Below, piece by piece: positions 23,126-33,136 of a DNA stretch of 64,000 bases. A model generated the notes under the pieces. The model did no database searches. It saw only the letters and a list, made by a program, of their open reading frames with translations, and had not been told where the DNA came from. The stretch lies in the NCBI GenBank assembly GCA_003576915.1, contig QEVF01000014.1, positions 93,846 through 157,845 of the forward strand. The letters are read 5' to 3'. The position numbers were made by a program, and so were the translations under genes. Origin of the DNA: Planctomycetota bacterium. Lineage in GTDB: Bacteria; Planctomycetota; UBA8742; UBA2392. Every line of letters begins with the position of its first letter. Positions within the stretch are counted from its first letter, which is position 1.

Positions 23126-25987
23126 TCAGGCCACGACCTTCTCGCGTCGGGAGGCTTTGACCTTCTTCCTTGGACCGGCTGCAAAGTAGCGCTTGAGGTA
23201 CTGGCCCGTGTAGCTGGCTTCGACCCGGGCCACGGCTGCGGGCGGGCCCTCAGCCATGAGCCGGCCGCCTTCGTCGCCGCCCTCGGGCCCGAGGTCAATG
23301 ATCCAGTCGGCGCACTTGATGACGTCGAGGTTGTGCTCAATGACCAGCGCCGTGTTGCCCTTGCCTACCAGCCGCTGCAGCACCTCGATCAGCCGCGCCA
23401 CGTCATGGAAGTGCAGGCCCGTGGTGGGTTCGTCGAGAATGTAGAACGTGTGGCCCGTGTCGGGGCGGGCCAGCTCGGCTGCGAGCTTTACGCGCTGGGC
23501 TTCGCCGCCGGAGAGCGTGGTGCTGGCCTGTCCGAGCTTGACGTATCCCAGGCCGACGTCCAGCAGCGTCTTGACGATCTTGTGGATCTGGGCGTGGTTC
23601 TCAAAGAAGCCGGCGGCCTCGGATATCGGCAACTCCAGCACGTCGGCGATGCTCTTGCCCCGGTACTTCACCTCCAGCGTCTCGCGGTTGTAGCGCGTGC
23701 CGTTGCAGGCCTCGCACACGACATGGATGTCCGGCAGAAAGTGCATCTCGATCAGCTTGACGCCCTGCCCTTCGCAGGCCTCGCAGCGGCCGCCGGAAAC
23801 GTTGAACGAGAAGCGCCCGGGCTGATAGCCCCGTTGCTTGGCCTCGTTCGTCTTGGCGAAGAGGTCGCGAATGAGGCCGAACACGTTGGTGTAGGTCGCG
23901 GGGTTGCTGCGGGGCGTGCGGCCGATGGGAGACTGGTCAATCTCGATGACCTTGTCGATCTGGTCGAGGCCCTCAATACTCTTGTGTTTTCCCGGCTCTG
24001 CAGCCGCGCCATGCATGTGCTTGGCCAGGGCGCGGGCGAGGATGTCGGTCACCAGCGTGCTCTTGCCGCTTCCGCTCACCCCCGTCACGCAGACCATGCC
24101 GCCCAGGGGGATGGCCACATCCAGATTCTTGAGGTTGTTCTCACGCGCCCCGCGGACGATCAGGGCCTTGTCCTTGCTCAGGGGACGGGTCTGTGCCGGC
24201 GGGTCAATGCGTCGGCGGCCGGAAAGGTATTCGCCGGTCAGGGTTGACGCGGAGATCAGCTCCGAGGGCGGGCCCGCGAAGCACACCTTGCCGCCCTCCA
24301 GGCCGGCGCCTGGGCCGAGATCCACCACATAGTCCGCCGCGCGGATCGTGTCTTCGTCGTGTTCCACCACGACCACGGTGTTGCCGATGTCCCGCAGGTG
24401 CTTGAGCGTGTTGAGCAGTTTGTCGTTGTCGCGCTGGTGCAGCCCGATGCTGGGCTCGTCCAGCACGTAGGCCACGCCCACGAGCCCGCTGCCGACCTGC
24501 GTGGCAAGGCGGATGCGCTGGGCCTCGCCGCCGGAGAGCGTGCCGCTCTTGCGATCCAGCGTCAGGTAGCCGATGCCGACGTCCAGCATGAAGCCCAGGC
24601 GTGCGCGGATCTCGCGCAGCACGGCCTTGGCGATCAGGGCGCCTTCCCTGGAAAGCTTGAGGTTCTCCAGCCAGTCCCGGGCGGCAAACACGTTCATGGC
24701 CGTCACTTCGCGCACGCTTCTCCCGCCCACGGTGACCGCCGTGGCAAAGGCGTTGAGGCGCGAACCCTTGCAGGCCGGGCACTCGCTTTCGTGCATGAAG
24801 CGCATGATCCAGTTCTTGACGCTCTCGCTCTCGCTGTGCTCAAAGCGGTACTGGAGGTCGTTGAGCACGCCGGGAAACTTGCCCCCGTGCCAGTGCCAGC
24901 GGCCGTCGTTGCCGGGCTCGCCCTTGAGGATGAGTTCGCGCACGCGGGGTTCGAGCTTGTTCCAGGGCGTGTTCATGGCAAAGCCCGCCCGCTTGCCCAG
25001 GCGCTCCAGGGCGCGCCGGTACCAGCCGGTTTCGGGCCCGTGGGACCAGGCCGCAATGGCGTTCTCCGCCAGGGTCTTGCGGCCGTCGGGTACGGCCAGG
25101 TCCACGGAGATTTCCGTGTTGGTGCCCAGGCCGTGGCAGGTCTGGCAGGCGCCCCAGGGAGAGTTGAACGAAAACAGGCGAGGCTCGAGCTCACCCATGG
25201 GCTCTTCGGGGTGGTCGGGGCAGAACATCCGCGCGCTGAACACCGTGTCGTGCAGGCTCTCGCCCTCCTGCCGCGCCACGATGCAGATGCCGTTGCCCAG
25301 CTTCAGCGCGGTCTCCACGCCCTCATTGAGGCGCGAACGCACCTCCGGCTTGAGCACGATGCGGTCGATGACCACTTCCACGTCGTGCTTGACGTTCTTG
25401 TCGCCGGCGCTGCTCTTGGCGCTGACTTCGGTGAGGCGGCCGTCCACGCGGGCCCGCACAAAGCCCTCGCGCATGATGGCGGCGAAGGCGTCGCGGTGTT
25501 CGCCCTTGCGACCGCGGATCAGGGGCGCCATCAGCACCAGCTTGCTGCCTTCGGGCCAGGTCATCACCGTGTCCACCATCTGCTCAGCGCTCTGGCGCCC
25601 CACCTCGCGCCCGCATTGGGGGCAGTGAGGCACGCCCACGCGGGCAAACAGCAGGCGCAGGTAGTCGTAGATTTCGGTGGTGGTTGCGACAGTCGAGCGC
25701 GGGTTGTGGCCCGCCTGGCGCTGCTCGATGGCGATGGTGGGCGGCAGGCCCTCGATATGATCGACATCGGGTTTCTGCATCTGGCCCAGGAACTGGCGCG
25801 CATAGGCGCTCAGGGACTCGACGTAGCGTCTCTGGCCCTCGGCATAGATGGTGTCGAAGGCCAGCGAGCTTTTGCCGCTGCCGGAGAGCCCGGTAACCAC
25901 GACGAGTTTGTCGCGCGGCAAGGTCACGCTGACGCCCTTGAGGTTGTGCTCGTTGGCGCCGCGAATGATGATTTCAGTGGATGCCAT
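23126..25987 (-). CDS. uvrA: Excinuclease ABC subunit A
   Basis: Damage-recognition ATPase of nucleotide excision repair; loads UvrB. The 953-residue protein has two ABC ATPase modules. The first Walker A is GLSGSGKSS at about 34-42 and the second GVSGSGKST at about 650. Two signature LSGGEAQR motifs are present. One zinc module has C-x(19)-C-x2-C spacing (CPDHPEE...ACQTC) and the C-terminal one is CEACEGQG...CEACNGT. The ATG at 25987 has AGGA upstream; an upstream in-frame ATG is rejected. It is convergent with the anchored-protein gene with only 15 bases between stops. Confidence 0.97.
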   Translation of the reverse strand: MASTEIIIRGANEHNLKGVSVTLPRDKLVVVTGLSGSGKSSLAFDTIYAEGQRRYVESLSAYARQFLGQMQKPDVDHIEGLPPTIAIEQRQAGHNPRSTVATTTEIYDYLRLLFARVGVPHCPQCGREVGRQSAEQMVDTVMTWPEGSKLVLMAPLIRGRKGEHRDAFAAIMREGFVRARVDGRLTEVSAKSSAGDKNVKHDVEVVIDRIVLKPEVRSRLNEGVETALKLGNGICIVARQEGESLHDTVFSARMFCPDHPEEPMGELEPRLFSFNSPWGACQTCHGLGTNTEISVDLAVPDGRKTLAENAIAAWSHGPETGWYRRALERLGKRAGFAMNTPWNKLEPRVRELILKGEPGNDGRWHWHGGKFPGVLNDLQYRFEHSESESVKNWIMRFMHESECPACKGSRLNAFATAVTVGGRSVREVTAMNVFAARDWLENLKLSREGALIAKAVLREIRARLGFMLDVGIGYLTLDRKSGTLSGGEAQRIRLATQVGSGLVGVAYVLDEPSIGLHQRDNDKLLNTLKHLRDIGNTVVVVEHDEDTIRAADYVVDLGPGAGLEGGKVCFAGPPSELISASTLTGEYLSGRRRIDPPAQTRPLSKDKALIVRGARENNLKNLDVAIPLGGMVCVTGVSGSGKSTLVTDILARALAKHMHGAAAEPGKHKSIEGLDQIDKVIEIDQSPIGRTPRSNPATYTNVFGLIRDLFAKTNEAKQRGYQPGRFSFNVSGGRCEACEGQGVKLIEMHFLPDIHVVCEACNGTRYNRETLEVKYRGKSIADVLELPISEAAGFFENHAQIHKIVKTLLDVGLGYVKLGQASTTLSGGEAQRVKLAAELARPDTGHTFYILDEPTTGLHFHDVARLIEVLQRLVGKGNTALVIEHNLDVIKCADWIIDLGPEGGDEGGRLMAEGPPAAVARVEASYTGQYLKRYFAAGPRKKVKASRREKVVA

Positions 25988-26080
25988 GGGTGTTCCTGCG
26001 GTTGGGGAGCGAAACGATAACATGCCACCCGACAAAAAAGGTCCACTTCATCGGTTTGCGCCCGCCCCAAGGCGCCCTGC

Positions 26081-26086
26081 TAGACT
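26081..26086 (+). promoter_or_regulatory. -10 box abutting start codon (leaderless promoter candidate)
   Basis: TAGACT ends 6 bases before the ATG at 26093; no Shine-Dalgarno sequence lies between. Confidence 0.45.
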
Positions 26087-26092
26087 CCGCCC

Positions 26093-26806
26093 ATGGCTCC
26101 GATCATTCTTGCCCACCGCGGCGCCAGCACACTGGCGCCGGAGAACACGGCCGCCGCCTTTGCGCTCGCCCGGACCATGGGCGCCGACGGCTTTGAGTGC
26201 GACGTTCATCTGAGCCTCGACGGCGTCCCCGTCGTGACCCACGACCGCAACCTCAAGCGGCTTGCCGGCCTCAATCGCCGTGTGGACAGTTTGCCCTGGC
26301 GCGAGCTTAGGGAGCTGGACGTCGGCGGCTGGTTTGCGCCCCGGTTTTCCGGCCAGCGCCTGCTCAGGCTGCAGGACGCCCTGAAGCTGGCCGGCCGGGG
26401 CTTTCGCCCCCTTGTCGAGCTCAAGCAAACCACGCCGCGGCGCGACCTCGCGCTGGTCCGCACCTGCGCCCCCCTTCTGGCCAGGGCCGGGGCCTGGGCC
26501 TGCTCGTTTTCCGTGAGAATCTGCGCCGCTCTGCGTCAATGCCGGCCGCGCCTGCACGTCCAGCTCGTGGTCAGCCCCGAGAATGAAAGCCGCTGGCTTT
26601 GGGCGCTCGAGGCCGCCTGCCGCCTGGGGCTGCAGGGCCTGGCCGTGGACTTTCGGCAGTTGACCCGCCAGCGCGTGGAGCGCCTTCACCAACTGGGACT
26701 GCGGGCCGGCGCCTGGACGGTGAACCGCCAGGCCGACTATGTGCGCCTGGCGCGCTGGGGCGTGGACGTCATCGAAACCGATCACCCCGGCCTGTGCCCG
26801 CCTTGA
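26093..26806 (+). CDS. Glycerophosphodiester phosphodiesterase
   Basis: Hydrolyses glycerophosphodiesters to glycerol 3-phosphate and an alcohol. The 237-residue TIM-barrel protein begins IILAHRGAS (catalytic His near residue 8), followed by APENT and the metal-binding [18 protein letters not shown] block. The C-terminus has the family AWTVN and VDVIETDHP strands. No signal peptide, so cytosolic (UgpQ-like). It lies divergent from uvrA and is probably transcribed leaderless. Confidence 0.9.
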   Translation: MAPIILAHRGASTLAPENTAAAFALARTMGADGFECDVHLSLDGVPVVTHDRNLKRLAGLNRRVDSLPWRELRELDVGGWFAPRFSGQRLLRLQDALKLAGRGFRPLVELKQTTPRRDLALVRTCAPLLARAGAWACSFSVRICAALRQCRPRLHVQLVVSPENESRWLWALEAACRLGLQGLAVDFRQLTRQRVERLHQLGLRAGAWTVNRQADYVRLARWGVDVIETDHPGLCPP

Positions 26807-26876
26807 CTCCCTGACGGTCGCCGATTTTGCGAACCTTTGAACCTGCCCGAGGCTCCGACATCGGCCCGAATCTGAG

Positions 26877-26882
26877 TATAGT
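26877..26882 (+). promoter_or_regulatory. -10 box abutting start codon (leaderless promoter candidate)
   Basis: TATAGT, with CCGACA 16 bases upstream, ends 6 bases before the ATG at 26889. No Shine-Dalgarno sequence. Confidence 0.5.
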
Positions 26883-26888
26883 GCGCCC

Positions 26889-28895
26889 ATGCCTGAAACC
26901 TTCGCCTGCACAAGCGCCATCACACGCGTGACTGTTTATGCGCGAGGCGCCATCGTTACCCGCCGCGTCGAGTTGCCGCCCGTCCTGCCGGCCGAGCCCT
27001 GCACGCTGACCCTGACCCTTCCCGCGCAGGCCCAGGCGGGAAGCCTGCGCACGCTGGTCGATGGCGAGCGCGGCATTGCGGGTCTTTCCTCGCGCATCCA
27101 TTGGCCGCAGCCCGCGCCGGGGCCAAGCCGCGCTGATGAACTGGGTGCTTTGCGTGCGGAGGAGCAGCGCCTGGACGTCGCTTTGGAGCGCGCGAGCCAC
27201 CGGCGCGACCACCTGGCGGAACTGGCCCTGACCCAGGCCATCCTGAACAGGAAGTCAGACACCAACGTGGCCGGACGCATGGCCGACGCACTGGCGGTCA
27301 GCGCCCTCATTCATGATCTGACCTGCAAGCTGGACCAGGAACTGTCAGAGCTGAACCGCAGGCGCGCCGAGGTCGAGGGGGCCATCGAAGCGCTCGAAGC
27401 CCGGGACACTCCCATGGAGCAGGGGCAGCCCCGGCGCGTGGTGGATATCGCGCTGTGCGCGGGCCCTGCCCACCTCCGCTCCCTGGAGGTGAGCTACGCC
27501 GTCATGGCCGCGCGCTGGTGGCCGGCCTACTCCGCGCGCATCTTCGACCAGGGCCGGCGTGCGGAGTTCGGCCTGGAGGCCTTCGTGTCGCAGAATACGC
27601 AGGAAGACTGGTCCGGCGTGCTGGTGAGCCTGTGTACGGCGGACATGATTCAGGACATCCGATTGCCTGAGCTGCCTTCCCTGCGTCTGGGGCGTGCGCA
27701 GCCAGCCAGACGCAAGGGCTACCGACTTCCGCCGGAGGGGCTCGAGAGCATGTTCGCGGGCTTTGATGCCGCCTTCGCCGGGGCCCTGTCCGACGGGGCC
27801 CTGTCGCCCAAGCCGCCGCCGCGTTCGGCGCCGGCCAAGAAAGGCGACATCCATGAGCGCCAGAAGTTGCTGAAGGACGAATACGAAGGGGCGGACTACG
27901 ACGCAGAAGAGCCTGCGCCCCAGGCGGACATGCTGGCCTCCAAGGTGGCGGAAATGCCCATGCAGGCCGCCAACTTCTCGCCCGTGGCCGCGGCGCCCAT
28001 GACTATGCGCGGCGCGCCGGGCGGCGGCGCCCCGGTCGGCGGCGTGGCGCCCATGGAGCCTCCGGCCCCACCGCCGCCTCCTGAAACGTCGGAGCAGTGG
28101 CTGGATTTCGACGCCCTGACCCTGGGCGATTTCACCCGGCGCGCGGGCCGGGGTCGCCTGACCCCGACGACGGACGGGGCCTCAGCCGACCAGGCCGAAC
28201 TTCACGGGCCCGCGACGAGCGCGGCGCGTGATGTGCGGGAAACACGGGGACTCTTTGACCACCAGTACGTCGCCGAGGGCAAAGTGGAGATTCCCTCCGG
28301 CGGTGTCGCGCAGCGCGTGTTTCTGGCCGCGCGCGAGACGTCCTGCTCCATGCGCTTTGTGTGCGTGGCCGCAGAGGACGACCGCGTTTACCGCGAGGTG
28401 GAGCTGGCCAACCCCCTGCAGGCCCCGCTGCTTCCGGGACCTGTGGATGTGTTCGTGGAAGGCCTGCTGTTGACGACCACGGCCATCGACGGCGTGGACC
28501 GGGGGGGCCGATTCCGCGTCGGCCTGGGCGTGGAAGAGCGGCTGCGCGTGGCACGCAACGTCAGGGCGAGCGAAGAAAGCCGCGGCATGCTCGGCGGCAA
28601 CACGGCCGTGCAGCATCAGGTCAGCGTGGACGTGACCAGCTCCCTGGGCGCGGACGTGAGCGTCGAGGTCATCGAACGCCTGCCCGTGACGGCCGACAAG
28701 GACATCTCCGTAAGTCTGACGCGGGCGGAACCCAAGCCCGAAGACTACGACCAGAAGTCGCGCGGCGCCCCCGTCAGGGGCGGCAAGCTGTTCCGCCTGG
28801 CGGTCAAGGCGTCAAGCAAGGCCTCACTGCTGATGGAATACAGCATCGTGCTGCCCTCGGGCAGCGAACTGACGGGAGGCAATCGCCGTGAGTAA
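26889..28895 (+). CDS. DUF4139/DUF4140 (mucoidy-inhibitor MuiA-like) protein, first of a tandem pair
   Basis: 668 residues. The N-terminal DUF4140-like part (about 8-100; ITRVTVYARGAIVTRRVEL) is followed by a helical, coiled-coil-prone segment and a long DUF4139-like beta region (about 190-660). An insertion of low complexity (about 295-400, Pro/Ala/Met/Gly-rich) interrupts it. No signal peptide. Family function is poorly known; a homologue was linked to mucoid colony control. It overlaps the next gene by 8 bases, so the two are coupled and probably act together. Confidence 0.75.
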   Translation: MPETFACTSAITRVTVYARGAIVTRRVELPPVLPAEPCTLTLTLPAQAQAGSLRTLVDGERGIAGLSSRIHWPQPAPGPSRADELGALRAEEQRLDVALERASHRRDHLAELALTQAILNRKSDTNVAGRMADALAVSALIHDLTCKLDQELSELNRRRAEVEGAIEALEARDTPMEQGQPRRVVDIALCAGPAHLRSLEVSYAVMAARWWPAYSARIFDQGRRAEFGLEAFVSQNTQEDWSGVLVSLCTADMIQDIRLPELPSLRLGRAQPARRKGYRLPPEGLESMFAGFDAAFAGALSDGALSPKPPPRSAPAKKGDIHERQKLLKDEYEGADYDAEEPAPQADMLASKVAEMPMQAANFSPVAAAPMTMRGAPGGGAPVGGVAPMEPPAPPPPPETSEQWLDFDALTLGDFTRRAGRGRLTPTTDGASADQAELHGPATSAARDVRETRGLFDHQYVAEGKVEIPSGGVAQRVFLAARETSCSMRFVCVAAEDDRVYREVELANPLQAPLLPGPVDVFVEGLLLTTTAIDGVDRGGRFRVGLGVEERLRVARNVRASEESRGMLGGNTAVQHQVSVDVTSSLGADVSVEVIERLPVTADKDISVSLTRAEPKPEDYDQKSRGAPVRGGKLFRLAVKASSKASLLMEYSIVLPSGSELTGGNRRE

Positions 28896-30438
28896 CCCCA
28901 CGCCTGTCTTTGCCTCGCTGCCGCGCCATGTGAGGTTCTTTGAGGATCGAGCGGAGGTCACACGTCAGGCGCAGGTGCGCCTCACAGAAGAGCGCCAGTG
29001 GGTGCGGGTGTCGGGCGTGACGCCGCTGGTGGATGATCGGAGCGTTCAGTCGGGCGCCAAGGGGGCGCGGGTTCTGGCCGCGCGTGTGCACCGGCGCATG
29101 ATTCGCGCCCGGGAGCTGGCCCGCGCTGAGATTGAGAAGGTCGAGGCCGAGGCGGCCAGGCTGGAGTCGCGGCTTGAAACCCTGCGCCAGGTGGTTTCGC
29201 GCCACGAGAAGCGCCTGCGCTACCAGGGGGAGCTGTTTGAGAGCTGGACAGCGGGGATTGCGCGCATCCCGCGTTTTTCGGCTGAAGCGCCGCTTGAGAG
29301 CTGGACGACCGCCTACAACGATCTCATGGCCGCCGAGAAAGACGAGCTCGCCCACTGGATCCAGGTGCAGCTCGAAATCGGGAAGCTGGAGGCCGAGCAG
29401 GTCGAGTTGCAGCACAGGCGGGACTCGCTCGGCGCCCAGCCCCCGCGGCTGGAGGCGGGCATCGAGGTGCTGCTTGAGGGCGCCCCGGGCGCCGACATCG
29501 AGGTCACGGTCACCTACCGCACCGCGGCGGCCCTGTGGCGGCCGGAGCATCTGGCCCGGCTCGATTTTGACGCGGCCAGAAACACGGGCAAGGTCACCCT
29601 CCAGACCTTTGCCACGGTGTGGCAGCGCACGGGCGAAGACTGGGATCAAGTCGAGGCGTCGTTTTCGACGGCGCGCCCCGCCCAGGCCGGCAGCCCGCCC
29701 CTGCTCTCCGACGACGTGTTGACCAAGCGCAAGAAGACGCCGGAGGAGAAGAAGAAGGTGGTGGTCGAGATGCGGGAACAGACCATCGCCGTGGCCCGCG
29801 CCCCCCAGGCCTTTGACATGCCGGGTGTGGATGACGGCGGCGAGCCGCTTGAGTTTTCCGCCCGCGACAAAGTGCGCCTGCCAGGCACGGGGCGGCCTTT
29901 GCGGGTGGAGATTGCCAAAGTGGAGCTGGAGGCCGAGGTTTCACGGGTGCTGATGGCGGAACGGGCCCCCGTGGCCCACCTGCGGGCACGCTGCGTCAAT
30001 CGCGGCAAGGTTCCGCTGCTGGCCGGCCCCGTGCAGGTGGCCCGCGGCCCCTCTCTGGTGGGACGCTCCCGTCTTGATTTCGTGGGGCAGGGCGAAAACT
30101 TCGAGCTGGGTTTTGGTCCCGAGGACGGCGTGCGCTGCCGTCGCAGCCTGGAAGAAAAGCGCGAAAGCACCATGCTGACCGGCAGCCAGACAGTCACCCG
30201 CGAGGTGACGCTTTACCTGAGCAATCTGGGCGACCAGGCGAAGAGCCTGGAAATCATCGAGCGCGTGCCCGTGAGCGAAATTGAGGGGCTGGAAGTGCGC
30301 CAAGCCGAGCCCCGCGAGTGGGCCGCCGACAAAGACGGCATGATGAAGCGGCTGATGACCCTGGAGCCGCACGGCACCAAAGAACTGAAGTACCGCTACG
30401 AAATCCGGGCCAGAAGCAACGTGGAGCTTCCAGCCTGA
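28888..30438 (+). CDS. DUF4139 (mucoidy-inhibitor MuiA-like) protein, second of a tandem pair
   Basis: 516 residues starting with GTG at 28888, supported by GGGAGG 8 bases upstream and by the overlap with the preceding stop (28893-28895). The N-terminal strand pattern VRFFEDRAEVTRQAQVRL matches the first gene's N-terminus. A coiled-coil region (about 70-180, with ARAEIEKVEAEAARLESRLE) follows, then a DUF4139 beta region (about 190-510) with an LYLSNLGDQAKSLEIIERVP block. It is paralogous to its neighbour but shorter and without the low-complexity insert. Function unknown. Confidence 0.75.
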   Translation: MSNPTPVFASLPRHVRFFEDRAEVTRQAQVRLTEERQWVRVSGVTPLVDDRSVQSGAKGARVLAARVHRRMIRARELARAEIEKVEAEAARLESRLETLRQVVSRHEKRLRYQGELFESWTAGIARIPRFSAEAPLESWTTAYNDLMAAEKDELAHWIQVQLEIGKLEAEQVELQHRRDSLGAQPPRLEAGIEVLLEGAPGADIEVTVTYRTAAALWRPEHLARLDFDAARNTGKVTLQTFATVWQRTGEDWDQVEASFSTARPAQAGSPPLLSDDVLTKRKKTPEEKKKVVVEMREQTIAVARAPQAFDMPGVDDGGEPLEFSARDKVRLPGTGRPLRVEIAKVELEAEVSRVLMAERAPVAHLRARCVNRGKVPLLAGPVQVARGPSLVGRSRLDFVGQGENFELGFGPEDGVRCRRSLEEKRESTMLTGSQTVTREVTLYLSNLGDQAKSLEIIERVPVSEIEGLEVRQAEPREWAADKDGMMKRLMTLEPHGTKELKYRYEIRARSNVELPA

Positions 30439-30444
30439 CGGACC

Positions 30445-31443
30445 TCAGGCCGGCGGGGCGTAGATGCGGCGCTTGAGCAGCTTGCTGTAGCGCAGCGTCC
30501 CCGTGGCGTCCTGCTGCTCGGCAGGCAGGTCTTTCTCGCGCAAAAACGCGTTCATCTTGGCGTCCAGCGCCTCGATGGCGTGCACAATCTGCGCCTCGGC
30601 CAGCATGGGAGGCTTGGGGCTGCCGAACTCCGCGTTTTCGTGATGGCTCAAGATGATGTGCTTGAGCAGCACTCCCTTGGCGTGCGGCACCTGTTCACCC
30701 AGCTCCTGCAGTTTGCGGTCCAGCAGGTTGATGCCGATCGTGATGTGACCCAACAGTTCGCCCTCGACTGAGTAGCCGGGCACGTTTTCACCTATCAGCT
30801 CGACGACCTTGCCCGAGTCGTGCAGGAAAAGGCCCAGCAGCACGAGCGAGCGGTCGCACCAGCCATAGTGATCACAGAGCATCTCGCCCAGTTTCATCAC
30901 GCTGTGCACATGCTCAAGCAGGCCGAACTTGTAGGGGTGGTGCATCATGCGCGCGGCAGGCCCCACGCCAAAACGGGCCATGAACGCCTCGTCGTTGAGG
31001 TAGGCTTCGGCCACCAGGCGGTAATGCTCGTCCCCAAGCCCCCTCAAAATGGCCGTGACTTCGGCCAGGAGCTGCTCGGGGTCAAAGGCGGGGGGTGCCT
31101 CGAAGTGCTCGGGGTTGACGGCCTCGGCCGGCGCCACGCGCAGGTGCTCAATCACAATCTGGGGCGTGTCCTTGTACAGCTCGACACTGCCTGAAAGTTC
31201 GATGTAGGCGCCCGGCCGCGCCACCTGAACGTCTTCTTCTGCCGCGTCCCAGCGTTTGGCCGAGATGGCGCCGGAGTTGTCCTTCAACGTCAGGGCCAGG
31301 TAGGGTTTGCCGTTGCGCGCGGTGAGGTTGCGGCACTCCGTGACCAGATAGATGCCGCGCAGCTTCCCCGGCTCGAGGTCGGCGATGTAGACGTGGCGGC
31401 CGTTGCCCGGGGTTTCGGCCTTCTCGTGGTCGCGCATGCCCAT
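30445..31443 (-). CDS. yhaM: YhaM-type 3'-5' exonuclease (OB-fold plus HD domain)
   Basis: 332 residues. The N-terminal OB-fold (about 15-105; GIYLVTECRNLTARNGKPYLALTL) is a nucleic-acid-binding domain, and the C-terminal HD phosphohydrolase domain has HHPYKFGLLEHVHSV near 166-180, LFLHDSGKV (the HD pair) and a later HHENAEFG. This order is that of Bacillus YhaM, a metal-dependent 3'-5' exoribonuclease or DNase. The start ATG at 31443 follows TATACT by 6 bases, suggesting a leaderless mRNA. It is convergent with the DUF4139 pair. Confidence 0.88.
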   Translation of the reverse strand: MGMRDHEKAETPGNGRHVYIADLEPGKLRGIYLVTECRNLTARNGKPYLALTLKDNSGAISAKRWDAAEEDVQVARPGAYIELSGSVELYKDTPQIVIEHLRVAPAEAVNPEHFEAPPAFDPEQLLAEVTAILRGLGDEHYRLVAEAYLNDEAFMARFGVGPAARMMHHPYKFGLLEHVHSVMKLGEMLCDHYGWCDRSLVLLGLFLHDSGKVVELIGENVPGYSVEGELLGHITIGINLLDRKLQELGEQVPHAKGVLLKHIILSHHENAEFGSPKPPMLAEAQIVHAIEALDAKMNAFLREKDLPAEQQDATGTLRYSKLLKRRIYAPPA

Positions 31444-31449
31444 GGCCCG

Positions 31450-31455
31450 AGTATA
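31450..31455 (-). promoter_or_regulatory. -10 box abutting yhaM start codon (leaderless promoter candidate)
   Basis: TATACT on the minus strand with exactly 6 bases to the ATG at 31443. No Shine-Dalgarno sequence. Confidence 0.5.
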
Positions 31456-31518
31456 GCAGGCGGCGAAATGGATGGATTCAGCGCCTCAGGGCGGGAGTTC
31501 AAACCCCGCAGGGGGCCT

Positions 31519-31547
31519 TTGACTTGCGCCGCCGCCGCAGTGACAAT
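31519..31547 (+). promoter_or_regulatory. Sigma-70-type promoter
   Basis: TTGACT (31519-31524), 17 bases, GACAAT (31542-31547). It would give an mRNA with a GGGAG ribosome site before the ATG at 31572. Confidence 0.5.
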
Positions 31548-31571
31548 CAGGCATCGTCGCGGGAGCCTGGC

Positions 31572-32120
31572 ATGAACGAACAGACCAGAATGCACCTGAT
31601 TGCGGGCCTCATAGCTTCGCTCAGCGCCGTCGTGCTGCTGGCGCTGATGGATGTCAACTTCTGCGGCTGGCTGGGGGTCTGGTTCGTGCGCAAGATGCCC
31701 TACATTGCGGGCATCCCCCTGGCGTTGGCCGTTGGTTTTGGGGCCTCCTGGGCCTATGGGGGCAGCGTGGCGAAAACGCAGTGGGGGCCGCCGCCCGTTC
31801 GAGGGCTGATCTTCGGTGTGGCGCTGTCGGCCCTGTTTGTGTGGGTGATGCCCTGGGTCTTCGCTGAACTGGTAGGCCAGGCGACGGGGGTGCACACCGT
31901 CGGCAAGAGCGTGGGCGCATTGGACGTGTTTCCGGAAACCTTCGGCGGCCACTATGCGGCCATTCCCAACCTCGACATCGATACGCCCCTGGAGAATCTG
32001 GCCGACGACGCCTGGTACAACAAGGACGACTGGAAGGGGCGGCTGATCCCGTTCGGCATTTCTTTTTCGGCCATGGGTCTGGTGCTGGGCCTGATGGTCA
32101 AGGGCAAGCGCGACAAGTAG
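31572..32120 (+). CDS. Hypothetical integral membrane protein
   Basis: 182 residues. Four hydrophobic segments are visible (about 8-27, 43-60, 72-92 and 155-172) with a polar, Asp-rich loop between the third and fourth (VFPETFGGHYAAIPNLDID...). No known motif. The start ATG at 31572 follows GGGAG; the longer upstream frame is Arg-rich and out of register with a promoter. It is followed after 53 bases by the isoaspartyl peptidase gene, with which it may share the TTGACT/GACAAT promoter. Confidence 0.6.
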   Translation: MNEQTRMHLIAGLIASLSAVVLLALMDVNFCGWLGVWFVRKMPYIAGIPLALAVGFGASWAYGGSVAKTQWGPPPVRGLIFGVALSALFVWVMPWVFAELVGQATGVHTVGKSVGALDVFPETFGGHYAAIPNLDIDTPLENLADDAWYNKDDWKGRLIPFGISFSAMGLVLGLMVKGKRDK

Positions 32121-32173
32121 CATCGCGGCGCCCCGTTCCGGCCCTGCCCGTCGCGGCCTCATCGAGACCCTGC

Positions 32174-33061
32174 ATGAAACCCGTCATCCTGACCCACGGC
32201 GGCGCCGGCCGCCCCACTCCAGACGCCCCGGAAAGCGAAGGCGCACGCGCCGAAGCCGTCAAAGCCTGCGCCCAGGCATGCGAGGCCGGAACGCCCTGGC
32301 TGAAGAGTTCCGGGTCTGACGTGGCCCTGGAGGCCGTGATTGCCGCGGCCATGGTGCTGGAGGATGACCCGCGCTTCAACGCGGGCACCGGCGCCAACCT
32401 CAGGCTGGACGGCTCCCTTGAGCTGGATGCCAGCGTCGCCACCAGTGACGGCCGCTTTGCCGCCGTGGCCTGCCTGCGTGCCACGAAGAACCCGGTTCTC
32501 GTGGCCCGCGCCCTGCTGACCACGCCCCACGTCATGCTCTGCGGCGAGGGGGCCACCCGCTTTGCCCGCCAGCAGGGCTTTGCCGAGGCCAGCATGGTGA
32601 CCGAGAAGGCCCTCAAGCGCTGGAAGGCGGCGCGAGAGCGGCTGGCCAGCGGGCGGCTTCGGCCCTATGAGCAGGGCTGGAAGAATATCCAGTTCCACGG
32701 AACGATCGGCGCCGTGGCCCGTGCCGCGGATGGAACCTTTGCCGTGAGCTGCAGCACCGGCGGCACGAGCATGATGTTGCCGGGCCGCATCGGCGACACG
32801 CCCATTTACGGCGCCGGGGTTTACGCCGGCGAGCACGGGGCGGTCTGCGCCACGGGCCACGGCGAACTCTGCATCAAGCGTATGGGGGCCTTCCGGGTTT
32901 ACACCCGCATGGCCCAGGGCCTGCACCCCCAGAAGGCCATCGACCTCGAGGTGGCGGACTTCCCCCAGCCCTACGAAGTGGGCTTCATTGCCGTGAGCCG
33001 TGAAGCGCACGGCATGGGCGCCACGGACGGCTACATGCCCTGCTTTGCCCTGGAGGCCTGA
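32174..33061 (+). CDS. Isoaspartyl peptidase / L-asparaginase (Ntn-hydrolase)
   Basis: Plant-type asparaginase family (IaaA/EcAIII-like): hydrolyses isoaspartyl dipeptides and asparagine after self-cleavage into two subunits. 295 residues. The N-terminal VILTHGGAG and RFNAGTGANL blocks are conserved. The autocleavage site lies before the Thr in FHGTIGAVA (about residue 177), which becomes the nucleophile, followed by CSTGGTSMMLPGRIGDTPIYGAG. No signal peptide is visible. It is convergent with the secretin gene across a strong hairpin. Confidence 0.92.
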   Translation: MKPVILTHGGAGRPTPDAPESEGARAEAVKACAQACEAGTPWLKSSGSDVALEAVIAAAMVLEDDPRFNAGTGANLRLDGSLELDASVATSDGRFAAVACLRATKNPVLVARALLTTPHVMLCGEGATRFARQQGFAEASMVTEKALKRWKAARERLASGRLRPYEQGWKNIQFHGTIGAVARAADGTFAVSCSTGGTSMMLPGRIGDTPIYGAGVYAGEHGAVCATGHGELCIKRMGAFRVYTRMAQGLHPQKAIDLEVADFPQPYEVGFIAVSREAHGMGATDGYMPCFALEA

Positions 33062-33085
33062 CCCTCTCCGGCGTTGGACGGCAAA

Positions 33086-33124
33086 AGGAACACAGAGCCG
33101 GCATGACCGGCTCTGTGAGTTCCT
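33086..33124 (-). terminator. Strong hairpin terminator between convergent genes
   Basis: Perfect 11-bp stem CACAGAGCCGG (33091-33101) / CCGGCTCTGTG (33107-33117), extended by AGGAA/TTCCT outside. On the minus strand it is followed by TTCCTTTTG, so it best serves the secretin gene. Confidence 0.65.
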
Positions 33125-33136
33125 GGGCGGCGCGGC

